Shown: positions 48,681 to 61,545 of the stretch, one piece after another | How positions within the stretch are numbered: position 1 is the first letter of the stretch | Layout: each line of letters begins with the position of its first letter | Source of the DNA: Metridium senile | Lineage: Eukaryota; Cnidaria; Anthozoa; Actiniaria; Metridiidae | DNA: 64,000 nt | Direction of reading: 5' to 3' | Assembly (NCBI GenBank): GCA_949775045.1 | Contig: CATKSA010000099.1 | Span: forward strand, 124,001 to 188,000 | Program-made: the position numbers and the translations under genes | The notes under the pieces: generated by a model | Told to the model about the DNA's origin: nothing | Databases searched by the model: none | The model's input: only the letters and a program-made list of their open reading frames with translations

Positions 48681-48839
48681 ATTGTAAATTGATGATTTTT
48701 TGTAAACCAGTAGTTACTGTGATTGTAAACGTATGATTTTTGTAACCCAGTAGTTATTGTGATTGTAAATTGATGATTTTTTGTAACCCAGTAGTTACTG
48801 TGATTGTAAATTGATGATTTTTTGTAACCCAGTAGTTAC

Positions 48840-50130
48840 TGTGATTGTAAATTGATGATTGTTTGTAACCCAGTAGTTACTGTGATTGTAAACAGACGAG
48901 TTTGGTAACCCAGTAGTTACTGTGATTGTAAATGAATGATTTTTGTAACCCAGTAGTTACTGTGATTGTAAATGAATGATGTTTGTAACCCAGTAGTCAC
49001 TGTGATTGCAAACGGATGATTTTTGTAACCCAGTAGTTACTGTGATTGTAAATTGATGATTTTTGTAACCCAGTTGTTACTGTGATTGTAAATTGATGAT
49101 TTTTTGTAACCCAGTAGTCACTGTGATTGTAAATTGATGATTTTTTGTAACCCAGTAGTTACTGTGATTGTATACGGACGAGTTTGGTAACCCAGTAGTT
49201 ACTGTGATTGTAAATGAATGATTTTTGTAACCCAGTAGTTACTGTGATTGTAAATTGTTGATTTTTTGTAACCCAGTAGTTACTGTGATTGTAAACGGAT
49301 GATTTTTTGTAAACCAGTAGTTACTGTGATTGTAAACGTATGATTTTTGTAACCCAGTAGGTACTGTGATTGTAAATGAATGATTTTTGTAACCCAGTAG
49401 TTACTGTGATTGTAAACGGATGATTTTTGTAACCCAGTAGTTACTGTGATTGTAAATTGATGATTTTTTGTAACCCAGTAGTTACTGTGATTGTAAATTG
49501 ATGATTGTTTGTAACCCAGTAGTTACTGTGATTGTAAACAGACGAGTTTGGTAACCCAGTAGTTACTGTGATTGTAAATGAATGATTTTTGTAACCCAGT
49601 AGTTACTGTGATTGTAAATGAATGATGTTTGTAACCCAGTAGTCACTGTGATTGCAAACGGATGATTTTTGTAACCCAGTAGTTACTGTGATTGTAAATT
49701 GATGATTTTTGTAACCCAGTTGTTACTGTGATTGTAAATTGATGATTTTTTGTAACCCAGTAGTCACTGTGATTGTAAATTGATGATTTTTTGTAACCCA
49801 GTAGTTACTGTGATTGTATACGGACGAGTTTGGTAACCCAGTAGTTACTGTGATTGTAAATGAATGATTTTTGTAACCCAGTAGTTACTGTGATTGTAAA
49901 TTGTTGATTTTTTGTAACCCAGTAGTTACTGTGATTGTAAACGGATGATTTTTTGTAAACCAGTAGTTACTGTGATTGTAAACGTATGATTTTTGTAACC
50001 CAGTAGGTACTGTGATTGTAAATGAATGATTTTTGTAACCCAGTAGTTACTGTGATTGTAAACGGATGATTTTTGTAACCCAGTAGTTACTGTGATTGTA
50101 AATTGATGATTTTTTGTAACCCAGTAGTTA
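48840..50130 (+). repeat. 646-bp (16-monomer) tandem duplication at the large junction
   Basis: AATTGATGATTGTTTG (48849/49495) and CAGTAGTCACTG followed by GATTGCAAACGG (48991/49637) recur at +646. The block spans the point where the second 7.3-kb copy begins (49,451). It carries the left-edge phrase of that copy, and the two events may be linked. Confidence 0.84.
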
Positions 50131-52567
50131 CTGGGATTGTAAATTGATGATTTTTTGTCAACCAGTAGTTACTGTGATTGTAAATGAATGATGTTTGTAA
50201 CCCAGTAGGTACTGTGATTGTAAATGAATGATTTTTGTAACCCAGTAGTTACTGTGATTGTAAACGGATGATTTTTGTAACCCAGTTGTTACTGTGATTG
50301 TAAATTGATGATTTTTTGTAACCCAGTAGTTACTGTGATTGTAAATTGATGATTTTTTGTAACCCAGTAGTTACTGTGATTGTAAATTGATGATTTTTTG
50401 TAAAACAGTAGTTACTGTGATTGTAAACGGACGAGTTTGGTAACCCAGTAGTTACTGTGATTGTAAATGAATGATTTTTGTAACCCAGTAGTTACTGTGA
50501 TTGTAAATTGTTGATTTTTTGTAACCCAGTAGTTACTGTGATTGTAAACGGATGATTTTTGTAACCCAGTAGTTACTGTGATTGTATACGGACGAGTTTT
50601 GTAGCCCAGTAGTTACTATGATTGTATACGGACGAGTTTTGTAACCCATTAGTTACTGTGATTGTAAATTGATGATTTTTTGTAAACCAGTAGTTACTGT
50701 GATTGTAAACGTATGATTGTTGTAACCCAGTAGTTACTGTGATTGTATACGGACGAGTTTTGTAACCCAGTAGGTACTGTGATTGTAAATGAATGATGTT
50801 TGTAACCCAGTAGTTACTGTGATTGTAAACGGATGATTTTTGTAACCCAGTTGTTACTGTGATTGTAAATTGATGATTTTTTGTAACCCAGTAGTTACTG
50901 TGATTGTAAACGTATGATTTTTGTAACCCAGTAGGTATTGTGATTGTAAATTGATGATTTTTTGTAACCTAGTAGTTACTGTGATTGTAAACGTATGATA
51001 TTTGTAACCCAGTAAATACTGTGATTGTAAATTGATGATTTTTTGTCACCCAGTAGTTACTGTGATTTTAAATTGATGATTTTTTGTAACCCAGTAGCTA
51101 CTGTGATTGTAAATTGATGATTTTTTTGTAAACCAGTAGTTACTGTGATTGTAAACGGACGAGTTTGGTAACCCAGTAGTTACTGTGATTGTAAACGTAT
51201 GATTTTTGTAACCCAGTAGTTACTGTGATTTTAAACGTATGATTTTTGAAACCGAGTAGTTACTGTGATTGTAAATTGATGATTTTTTGTAACCCAGTAG
51301 TTACTGTGATTGTAAATTGATGATTTTTTGTAACCCAGTAGTTACTGTGATTGTAAATTGATGATTTTTTGTAACCCAGTAGTTACTGTGATTGTAAATT
51401 GATGATTTTTGTAACCCAGTTGTTACTGTGATTGTAAATTGATGATTTTTTGTAACCCAGTAGTTACTGTGATTGTAAATTGATGATTTTTTGTAACCCA
51501 GTAGTTACTGTGATTGTAAATTGATGATTTTTTGTAACCCAGTAGTTACTGTGATTGTAAATTGATGATTGTTTGTAACCCAGTAGTTACTGTGATTGTA
51601 AACAGACGAGTTTGGTAACCCAGTAGTTACTGTGATTGTAAATGAATGATTTTTGTAACCCAGTAGTTACTGTGATTGTAAATGAATGATGTTTGTAACC
51701 CAGTAGTCACTGTGATTGCAAACGGATGATTTTTGTAACCCAGTAGTTACTGTGATTGTAAATTGATGATTTTTGTAACCCAGTTGTTACTGTGATTGTA
51801 AATTGATGATTTTTTGTAACCCAGTAGTCACTGTGATTGTAAATTGATGATTTTTTGTAACCCAGTAGTTACTGTGATTGTAAATTGATGATTTTTTGTA
51901 ACCCAGTAGTTACTGTGATTGTAAATTGATGATTTTTTGTAACCCAGTATTTACTGTGATTGTAAATTGATGATTTTTTGTAACCCAGTAGTTACTGTGA
52001 TTGTAAATTGATGATTTTTTGTAACCCAGTAGTTACTGTGATTGTAAATTGATGATTTTTGTAACCCAGTAGTTACTGTGATTGTAAATTGATGATTTTT
52101 TGTAACCCAGTAGTTACTGTGATTGTATATGAATGATGTTTGTAACCCAGTAGTTACTGTGATTGTAAACGGATGATTTTTGTAACCCAGTAGTTACTGT
52201 GATTGTAAATTGATGATTTTTGTAACCCAGTTGTTACTGTGATTGTAAATTGATGATTTTTTGTAACCCAGTAGTTACTGTGATTGTAAATTGATGATTT
52301 TTTGTAACCCAGTAGTTACTGTGATTGTAAATTGATGATTGTTTGTAACCCAGTAGTTACTTTGATTGTAAACAGACGAGTTTGGTAACCCAGTAGTTAC
52401 TGTGATTGTAAATGAATGATTTTTGTAACCCAGTAGTTACTGTGATTGTATATTGATGATTTTTTGTAAAACAGTAGTTACTGTGATTGTAAACGTATGA
52501 TTTTTGAAACCCAGTAGTTACTGTGATTGTAAATTGATGATTTGTTGTAACCCAGTAGTTACTGTGA

Positions 52568-55500
52568 TTGTATATGAATGATGTTTGTAACCCAGTAGTT
52601 ACTGTGATTGTAAACGGATGATTTTTGTAACCCAGTAGTTACTGTGATTGTAAATTGATGATTTTTGTAACCCAGTAGTTACTGTGATTGTAAACGTATG
52701 ATTTTTGTAACCCAGTAGTTACTGTGATTGTAAATTGATGATTTTTTGTCACCCAGTAGTTACTGTGATTTTAAATTGATGATTTTTTGTAACCCAGTAG
52801 TTACTGTGATTGTAAATTGATGATTTTTTGTAAACCAGTAGTTACTGTGATTGTAAACGGACGAGTTTGGTAACCCAGTAGTTACTGTGATTGTAAACGT
52901 ATGATTTTTGTAACCCAGTAGTTACTGTGATTGTAAATTGATGATTTTTTGTCAACCAGTAGTTACTGTGATTGTAAACGGACAAGTTTTGTAACCCAGT
53001 AGTTACTGTGATTGTAAATGAATGATGTTTGTAACCCAGTAGTCACTGTGATTGTAAACGGATAATTTTTGTAACCCAGTAGTTACTGTGATTGTAAATT
53101 GATGATTTTTGTAACCCAGTTGTTACTGTGATTGTAAATTGATGATTTTTTGTAACCCAGTAGTTACTGTGATTGTAAATTGATGATTTTTTGTAACCCA
53201 GTAGTTACTGTGATTGTAAATTGATGATGTTTTGTAACCCAGTAGTTACTGTGATTGTAAATTGATGATTTTTGTAACCCAGTAGTTATTGTGATTGTAT
53301 ACGGACGAGTTTTGTAACCCAGTAGTTACTGTGATTGTAAATGAATGCTTTTTGTAATCCAGTACTTAGTGTGATTTTAAACGTATGATTTTTGAAACCC
53401 AGTAGTTACTGTGATTGTAAATTGATGATTTTTTGTAACCCAGTAGTTACTGTGATTGTATATGAATGATGTTTGTAACCCAGTAGTTACTGTGATTGTA
53501 AACGGATGATTTTTGTAACCCAGTAGTTACTGTGATTGTAAATTGATGATTTTTGTAACCCAGTTGTTACTGTGATTGTAAATTGATGATTTTTTGTAAC
53601 CCAGTAGTTACTGTGATTGTAAATTGATGATTTTTTGTAACCCAGTAGTTACTGTGATTGTAAATTGATGATTGTTTGTAACCCAGTAGTTACTGTGATT
53701 GTAAATTGATGATTGTTTGTAACCCAGTAGTTACTTTGATTGTAAACAGACGAGTTTGGTAACCCAGTAGTTACTGTGATTGTAAATGAATGATTTTTGT
53801 AACCCAGTAGTTACTGTGATTGTAAATTGATGATTTTTTGTAAAACAGTAGTTACTGTGATTGTAAACGTATGATTTTTGAAACCCAGTAGTTACTGTGA
53901 TTGTAAATTGATGATTTTTTGTAACCCAGTAGTTACTGTGATTGTATATGAATGATGTTTGTAACCCAGTAGTTACTGTGATTGTAAACGGATGATTTTT
54001 GTAACCCAGTAGTTACTGTGATTGTAAATTGATGATTTTTGTAACCCAGTTGTTACTGTGATTGTAAATTGATGATTTTTTGTAACCCAGTAGTTACTGT
54101 GATTGTAAATTGATGATTTTTTGTAACCCAGTAGTTACTGTGATTGTAAATTGATGATTTTTTGTAAAACAGTAGTTACTGTGATTGTAAACGTATGATT
54201 TTTGTAACCCGGTAGTTACTGTGATTGTAAATTGATGATTTTTTGTAACCCAGTAGTTACTGTGATTGTATACGGACGAGTTTTGTAACCCAGTAGTTAC
54301 TGTGATTGTAAATTGATGATTTTTTGTAAACCAGTAGTTACTGTGATTGTAAACGTATGATTTTTGTAACCCAGTAGTTATTGTGATTGTAAATTGATGA
54401 TTTTTTGTAACCCAGTAGTTACTGTGATTGTAAACGTATGATTTTTGTAACCCAGTAGTTACTGTGATTGTAAATTGATGATTTTTTGTCACCCAGTAGT
54501 TACTGTGATTTTAAATTGATGATTTTTTGTAACCCAGTAGTTACTGTGATTGTAAATTGATGATTTTTTGTAATCCAGTAGTTACTGTGATTGTAAACGG
54601 ACGAGTTTGGTAACCCAGTAGTTACTGTGATTGTAAACGTATGATTTTTGTAACCCAGTAGTTACTGTGATTGTAAATTGATGATTTTTTGTCAACCAGT
54701 AGTTACTGTGATTGTAAACGGACAAGTTTTGTAACCCAGTAGTTACTGTGATTGTAAATGAATGATGTTTGTAACCCAGTAGTCACTGTGATTGTAAACG
54801 GATGATTTTTGTAACCCAGTAGTTACTGTGATTGTAAATTGATGATTTTTGTAACCCAGTTGTTACTGTGATTGTAAATTGATGATTTTTTGTAACCCAG
54901 TAGTTACTGTGATTGTAAATTGATGATTTTTTGTAACCCAGTAGTTACTGTGATTGTAAATTGATGATTTTTTGTAACCCAGTAGTTACTGTGATTGTAA
55001 ATTGATGATTTTTGTAACCCAGTAGTTACTGTGATTGTATACGGACGAGTTTTGTAACCCAGTAGTTACTGTGATTGTAAATGAATGCTTTTTGTAATCC
55101 AGTACTTACTGTGATTTTAAACGTATGATTTTTGAAACCCAGTAGTTACTGTGATTGTAAATTGATGATTTTTTGTAACCCAGTAGTTACTGTGATTGTA
55201 TATGAATGATGTTTGTAACCCAGTAGTTACTGTGATTGTAAACGGATGATTTTTGTAACCCAGTAGTTACTGTGATTGTAAATTGATGATTTTTGTAACC
55301 CAGTTGTTACTGTGATTGTAAATTGATGATTTTTTGTAACCCAGTAGTTACTGTGATTGTAAATTGATGATTTTTTGTAACCCAGTAGTTACTGTGATTG
55401 TAAATTGATGATTTTTTGTAACCCAGTAGTTACTGTGATTGTAAACGTATGATTTTTGAAACCCAGTAGTTACTGTGATTGTAAATTGATGATTTTTTGT

Positions 55501-58500
55501 AACCCAGTAGTTACTGTGATTGTATATGAATGATGTTTGTAACCCAGTAGTTACTGTGATTGTAAACGGATGATTTTTGTAACCCAGTAGTTACTGTGAT
55601 TGTAAATTGATGATTTTTGTAACCCAGTTGTTACTGTGATTGTAAATTGATGATTTTTTGTAACCCAGTAGTTACTGTGATTGTAAATTGATGATTTTTT
55701 GTAACCCAGTAGTTACTGTGATTGTAAATTGATGATTTTTTGTAAACCAGTAGTTACTGTGATTGTAAACGTATGATTTTTGTAACCCAGTAGTTATTGT
55801 GATTGTAAATTGATGATTTTTTGTAACCCAGTAGTTACTGTGATTGTAAACGTATGATTTTTGTAACCCAGTAGTTACTGTGATTGTAAATTGATGATTT
55901 TTTGTAACCCAGTAGTTACTGTGATTGTAAATTGATGATTTTTTGTAACCCAGTAGTTACTGTGATTGTAAATTGATGATTTTTTGTAACCCAGTAGTTA
56001 CTGTGATTGTAGATTGATGATTTTTTGTAACCCAGTAGTTACTGTGATTGTAAATTGATGATTTTTTGTAAAACAGTAGTTACTGTGATTGTAAACGTAT
56101 GATTTTTGTAACCCGGTAGTTACTGTGATTGTAAATTGATGATTTTTTGTAACCCAGTAGTTACTGTGATTGTATACGGACGAGTTTTGTAACCCAGTAG
56201 TTACTGTGATTGTAAATGAATGATGTTTGTAACCCAGTAGTTACTGTGATTGTAAACGGATGATTTTTGTAACCCAGTAGTTACTGTGATTGTAAATTGA
56301 TGATTTTTGTAACCCAGTAGTTACTGTGATTGTAAACGTATGATTTTTGTAACCCAGTAGTTACTGTGATTGTAAATTGATGATTTTTTGTCACCCAGTA
56401 GTTACTGTGATTTTAAATTGATGATTTTTTGTAACCCAGTAGTTACTGTGATTGTAAATTGATGATTTTTTGTAAACCAGTAGTTACTGTGATTGTAAAC
56501 GGACGAGTTTGGTAACCCAGTAGTTACTGTGATTGTAAACGTATGATTTTTGTAACCCAGTAGTTACTGTGATTGTAAATTGATGATTTTTTGTCAACCA
56601 GTAGTTACTGTGATTGTAAACGGACAAGTTTTGTAACCCAGTAGTTACTGTGATTGTAAATGAATGATGTTTGTAACCCAGTAGTCACTGTGATTGTAAA
56701 CGGATAATTTTTGTAACCCAGTAGTTACTGTGATTGTAAATTGATGATTTTTGTAACCCAGTTGTTACTGTGATTGTAAATTGATGATTTTTTGTAACCC
56801 AGTAGTTACTGTGATTGTAAATTGATGATTTTTTGTAACCCAGTAGTTACTGTGATTGTAAATTGATGATGTTTTGTAACCCAGTAGTTACTGTGATTGT
56901 AAATTGATGATTTTTGTAACCCAGTAGTTATTGTGATTGTATACGGACGAGTTTTGTAACCCAGTAGTTACTGTGATTGTAAATGAATGCTTTTTGTAAT
57001 CCAGTACTTAGTGTGATTTTAAACGTATGATTTTTGAAACCCAGTAGTTACTGTGATTGTAAATTGATGATTTTTTGTAACCCAGTAGTTACTGTGATTG
57101 TATATGAATGATGTTTGTAACCCAGTAGTTACTGTGATTGTAAACGGATGATTTTTGTAACCCAGTAGTTACTGTGATTGTAAATTGATGATTTTTGTAA
57201 CCCAGTTGTTACTGTGATTGTAAATTGATGATTTTTTGTAACCCAGTAGTTACTGTGATTGTAAATTGATGATTTTTTGTAACCCAGTAGTTACTGTGAT
57301 TGTAAATTGATGATTGTTTGTAACCCAGTAGTTACTGTGATTGTAAATTGATGATTGTTTGTAACCCAGTAGTTACTTTGATTGTAAACAGACGAGTTTG
57401 GTAACCCAGTAGTTACTGTGATTGTAAATGAATGATTTTTGTAACCCAGTAGTTACTGTGATTGTAAATTGATGATTTTTTGTAAAACAGTAGTTACTGT
57501 GATTGTAAACGTATGATTTTTGAAACCCAGTAGTTACTGTGATTGTAAATTGATGATTTTTTGTAACCCAGTAGTTACTGTGATTGTATATGAATGATGT
57601 TTGTAACCCAGTAGTTACTGTGATTGTAAACGGATGATTTTTGTAACCCAGTAGTTACTGTGATTGTAAATTGATGATTTTTGTAACCCAGTTGTTACTG
57701 TGATTGTAAATTGATGATTTTTTGTAACCCAGTAGTTACTGTGATTGTAAATTGATGATTTTTTGTAACCCAGTAGTTACTGTGATTGTAAATTGATGAT
57801 TTTTTGTAAAACAGTAGTTACTGTGATTGTAAACGTATGATTTTTGTAACCCGGTAGTTACTGTGATTGTAAATTGATGATTTTTTGTAACCCAGTAGTT
57901 ACTGTGATTGTATACGGACGAGTTTTGTAACCCAGTAGTTACTGTGATTGTAAATTGATGATTTTTTGTAAACCAGTAGTTACTGTGATTGTAAACGTAT
58001 GATTTTTGTAACCCAGTAGTTATTGTGATTGTAAATTGATGATTTTTTGTAATCCAGTAGTTACTGTGATTGTAAACGTATGATTTTTGTAACCCAGTAG
58101 TTACTGTGATTGTAAATTGATGATTTTTTGTCACCCAGTAGTTACTGTGATTTTAAATTGATGATTTTTTGTAACCCAGTAGTTACTGTGATTTTAAATT
58201 GATGATTTTTTGTAACCCAGTAGTTACTGTGATTGTAAACGGACGAGTTTGGTAACTCAGTAGTTACTGTGATTGTAAACGTATGATTTTTGTAACCCAG
58301 TAGTTACTGTGATTGTAAATTGATGATTTTTTGTCAACCAGTAGTTACTGTGATTGTAAACGGACAAGTTTTGTAACCCAGTAGTTACTGTGATTGTAAA
58401 TGAATGATGTTTGTAACCCAGTAGTCACTGTGATTGTAAACGGATGATTTTTGTAACCCAGTAGTTACTGTGATTGTAAATTGATGATTTTTGTAACCCA

Positions 58501-59851
58501 GTTGTTACTGTGATTGTAAATTGATGATTTTTTGTAACCCAGTAGTTACTGTGATTGTAAATTGATGATTTTTTGTAACCCAGTAGTTACTGTGATTGTA
58601 AATTGATGATTTTTTGTAACCCAGTAGTTACTGTGATTGTAAATTGATGATTTTTGTAACCCAGTAGTTACTGTGATTGTATACGGACGAGTTTTGTAAC
58701 CCAGTAGTTACTGTGATTGTAAATGAATGCTTTTTGTAATCCAGTACTTACTGTGATTTTAAACGTATGATTTTTGAAACCCAGTAGTTACTGTGATTGT
58801 AAATTGATGATTTTTTGTAACCCAGTAGTTACTGTGATTGTATATGAATGATGTTTGTAACCCAGTAGTTACTGTGATTGTAAACGGATGATTTTTGTAA
58901 CCCAGTAGTTACTGTGATTGTAAATTGATGATTTTTGTAACCCAGTTGTTACTGTGATTGTAAATTGATGATTTTTTGTAACCCAGTAGTTACTGTGATT
59001 GTAAATTGATGATTTTTTGTAACCCAGTAGTTACTGTGATTGTAAATTGATGATTTTTTGTAACCCAGTAGTTACTGTGATTGTAAACGTATGATTTTTG
59101 AAACCCAGTAGTTACTGTGATTGTAAATTGATGATTTTTTGTAACCCAGTAGTTACTGTGATTGTATATGAATGATGTTTGTAACCCAGTAGTTACTGTG
59201 ATTGTAAACGGATGATTTTTGTAACCCAGTAGTTACTGTGATTGTAAATTGATGATTTTTGTAACCCAGTTGTTACTGTGATTGTAAATTGATGATTTTT
59301 TGTAACCCAGTAGTTACTGTGATTGTAAATTGATGATTTTTTGTAACCCAGTAGTTACTGTGATTGTAAATTGATGATTTTTTGTAAACCAGTAGTTACT
59401 GTGATTGTAAACGTATGATTTTTGTAACCCAGTAGTTATTGTGATTGTAAATTGATGATTTTTTGTAACCCAGTAGTTACTGTGATTGTAAACGTATGAT
59501 TTTTGTAACCCAGTAGTTACTGTGATTGTAAATTGATGATTTTTTGTAACCCAGTAGTTACTGTGATTGTAAATTGATGATTTTTTGTAACCCAGTAGTT
59601 ACTGTGATTGTAAATTGATGATTTTTTGTAACCCAGTAGTTACTGTGATTGTAGATTGATGATTTTTTGTAACCCAGTAGTTACTGTGATTGTAAATTGA
59701 TGATTTTTTGTAAAACAGTAGTTACTGTGATTGTAAACGTATGATTTTTGTAACCCGGTAGTTACTGTGATTGTAAATTGATGATTTTTTGTAACCCAGT
59801 AGTTACTGTGATTGTATACGGACGAGTTTTGTAACCCAGTAGTTACTGTGA
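52568..59851 (+). repeat. 3,642-bp (about 90-monomer) higher-order repeat, two adjacent copies
   Basis: Copies at 52,568-56,209 and 56,210-59,851 match at +3,642 throughout. Marks are AACGTATGA (52692/56334), GTAGTCACTG (53039/56691 and 54779/58431, within about 10 bp of the expected offset) and AGATTGATG (56011/59653). An incomplete earlier copy lies at about 45,150-48,680. Each unit holds two related halves, about 1,740 and 1,902 bp. Differences are few, for example GTAACTCAG at 58,252 and GTAATCCAG at 54,571. Confidence 0.88.
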
Positions 59852-60284
59852 TTGTAAATTGATGATTTTTTGTAAACCAGTAGTTACTGTGATTGTAAAC
59901 GTATGATTTTTGTAACCCAGTAGTTATTGTGATTGTAAATTGATGATTTTTTGTAACCCAGTAGTTACTGTGATTGTAAACGTATGATTTTTGTAACCCA
60001 GTAGTTACTGTGATTGTAAATTGAGGATTTTTTGTAACCCAGTAGTTACTGTGATTGTAAATTGATTATTTTTTGTAAACCAGTAGTTACTGTGATTGTA
60101 AACGGACGAGTTTGGTAACCCAGTAGTTACTGTGATTGTAAATTGATGATTTTTTGTAACCCAGTAGTTACTGTGATTGTAAATTGATGATTTTTTGTAA
60201 CCCAGTAGTTACTGTGATTGTAAATTGATGATTTTTGTAACCCAGTAGTTACTGTGATTGTAAATTGATGATTTTTTGTAACCC

Positions 60285-61545
60285 AGTAGTTACTGTGATT
60301 GTATATGAATGATGTTTGTAACCCAGTAGTTACTGTGATTGTAAACGGATGATTTTTGTAACCCAGTAGTTACTGTGATTGTAAATTGATGATTTTTGTA
60401 ACCCAGTTGTTACTGTGATTGTAAATTGATGATTTTTTGTAACCCAGTAGTTACTGTGATTGTAAATTGATGATTGTTTGTAACCCAGTAGTTACTGTGA
60501 TTGTAAATTGATGATTGTTTGTAACCCAGTAGTTACTTTGATTGTAAACAGACGAGTTTGGTAACCCAGTAGTTACTGTGATTGTAAATGAATGATTTTT
60601 GTAACCCAGTAGTTACTGTGATTGTAAATTGATGATTTTTTGTAAAACAGTAGTTACTGTGATTGTAAACGTATGATTTTTGAAACCCAGTAGTTACTGT
60701 GATTGTAAATTGATGATTTGTTGTAACCCAGTAGTTACTGTGATTGTATATGAATGATGTTTGTAACCCAGTAGTTACTGTGATTGTAAACGGATGATTT
60801 TTGTAACCCAGTAGTTACTGTGATTGTAAATTGATGATTTTTGTAACCCAGTTGTTACTGTGATTGTAAATTGATGATTTTTTGTAACCCAGTAGTTACT
60901 GTGATTGTAAATTGATGATTTTTTGTAACCCAGTAGTTACTGTGATTGTAAATTGATGATTTTTTGTAACCCAGTAGTTACTGTGATTGTAAATTGATGA
61001 TTGTTTGTAACCCAGTAGTTACTTTGATTGTAAACAGACGAGTTTGGTAACCCAGTAGTTACTGTGATTGTAAATGAATGATTTTTGTAACCCAGTAGTT
61101 ACTGTGATTGTAAATTGATGATTTTTTGTAAAACAGTAGTTACTGTGATTGTAAACGTATGATTTTTGTAACCCGGTAGTTACTGTGATTGTAAATTCAT
61201 GATTTTTTGTAACCCAGTAGTTACTGTGATTGTATACGGACGAGTTTTGTAACCCAGTAGTTACTGTGATTGTAAATTGATGATTTTTTGTAAACCAGTA
61301 GTTACTGTGAATGTAAACGTATGATTTTTGTAACCCAGTAGTTATTGTGATTGTAAATTGATGATTTTTTGTAACCCAGTAGTTACTGTGATTGTAAACG
61401 TATGATTTTTGTAACCCAGTAGTTACTGTGATTGTAAATTGATGATTTTTTGTCACCCAGTAGTTACTGTGATTTTAAATTGATGATTTTTTGTAACCCA
61501 GTAGTTACTGTGATTGTAAATTGATGATTTTTTGTAAACCAGTAG
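60285..61545 (+). repeat. Distant copy of the 44.05-45.3 kb segment (+16,232 bp)
   Basis: TATATGAATGATG (44071/60303), GATGATTTGTTG (44481/60713) and the whole 44,787-45,224 stretch (61,019-61,456) match at +16,232. Shared private changes include AATTCATGA and the core GTGAATGTAAACG. The 52-kb copy at +8,056 lacks this part (its 528-bp deletion), so the 60-61 kb copy derives from the 44-45 kb version or its source, not from the 52-kb one. Confidence 0.86.

Larger units (their letters stand above)
41395..56209 (+). repeat. 7.3-kb segmental duplication at +8,056, with internal deletion
   Basis: Segment 41,395-48,680 recurs at 49,451-56,209. In the left part every mark is at exactly +8,056: TATACGGACGAGTTTGG (41761/49817), ACTGGGATT (42075/50131), ACCCATTAG (42591/50647), AGTAAATACT (42955/51011), TATATTGATG (44393/52449) and GATGATTTGTTG (44481/52537). 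From 45,164/52,692 the offset is 7,528, so the downstream copy lacks 528 bp (13 monomers). The AGATTGATG monomer (48483/56011) confirms +7,528 to the end. This is the largest copied segment I could trace. Confidence 0.9.
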
